In this document: positions 47,164-47,226 of the stretch, one piece after another | Layout: each line of letters begins with the position of its first letter | Position numbering within the stretch: the stretch's first letter is position 1 | Assembly (NCBI GenBank): GCA_949948745.1 | Contig: CATLHA010000008.1 | Location: forward strand, 1-47,226 | DNA: 47,226 nt | Direction of reading: 5' to 3' | From: an uncultured Caryophanales bacterium | GTDB lineage: Bacteria > Bacillota_I > Bacilli_A > RF39 > UBA660 | Translations under genes and position numbers: made by a program | The notes under the pieces: generated by a model | The model's input: only the letters and a program-made list of their open reading frames with translations | Databases searched by the model: none | What the model was told of the DNA's origin: nothing

Positions 47164-47226
47164 ACATGTGCAAGTATAGGAGTATTAGTTTTTATAAAAA
47201 TTAAAAATTAAGTGTTTTAAGAGGTA

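Noticed and set aside
1-47226. CRISPR arrays, insertion sequences, prophage, tRNA or rRNA genes
   Set aside because: I found no regularly spaced repeats, transposase motifs, phage genes or tRNA-like cloverleaf segments; all gaps over 100 bases were inspected by eye.

Overview
The window reads as the oriC-proximal left arm of the chromosome of an AT-rich, endospore-forming member of the Bacilli, probably an uncultured, streamlined lineage. This rests on gene content and order (spoIIID, spoIIQ, spoIIR, gerQ, spoIIIJ/yidC, noc, parAB, rpoE, comK, DUF1146, DUF951, DUF1934), very low GC, and purine-rich Shine-Dalgarno (SD) sequences. TGA ends several genes (M23 protein, mnmG), so the standard bacterial code is used and this is not a code-4 Mollicute. 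I saw no rRNA, tRNA, transposon, prophage or CRISPR array.

Layout. 0.1-12.9 kb, almost all on the minus strand: mbl/mreB, spoIIID, spoIIQ, DUF1146, rpiB, rpmE, an SGNH esterase, murA, fba, an MntP-like exporter, a PHP phosphatase, spoIIR, prmC, prfA, rpoE, argS, DUF1934. These are the same genes that Bacillus subtilis carries scattered over several hundred kb of its left arm, here packed end to end. 13.1-16.1 kb, plus strand: a class A PBP, gerQ and lemA, closed by a bidirectional terminator. 16.2-19.4 kb: ung, an unrecognised coiled-coil protein, an AgcS symporter and an XRE regulator. 19.5-25.1 kb: an operon of gdpP-like, rplI, dnaB, a LysM/G5/M23 endopeptidase, walJ and rlmH. 25.2-31.1 kb: a DUF3419-like enzyme, rpsF-ssb-rpsR, two unrecognised proteins, a BI-1 family channel, ychF and a GNAT. 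31.2-36.6 kb: parA-parB-mscS-DUF951-abgT, preceded by noc. 36.8-43.6 kb: rsmG, mnmG, a transglutaminase-like protein, mnmE, jag, yidC, rnpA, rpmH. 43.55-47.2 kb: origin, then dnaA, dnaN and comK on the plus strand.

How it fits together. The origin is bipartite: DnaA boxes lie upstream of dnaA, and a second cluster between dnaA and dnaN has two abutting boxes followed by five TAA trinucleotides, the layout of the B. subtilis unwinding site. ParA, ParB, Noc and a perfect Noc-binding palindrome (39443-39456) lie close by. Sporulation genes are interleaved with housekeeping genes at very short spacing. Three starts (spoIIID, spoIIR and the MntP-like gene) have hairpins whose 3' arm contains or abuts the SD; two of them also look like intrinsic terminators. 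This may insulate compartment-specific genes from read-through.

Most notable points: the foldable spoIIID leader behind a forespore gene; a GdpP reduced to its catalytic half at the usual gdpP locus; a Noc without its N-terminal membrane helix but with a long linker; a ComK lacking the C-terminal segment that carries the MecA motif in B. subtilis; and an L34 that appears four residues short. Start codons were moved inward from the longest reading frame wherever an SD clearly favoured it. Promoter and terminator calls are by eye.
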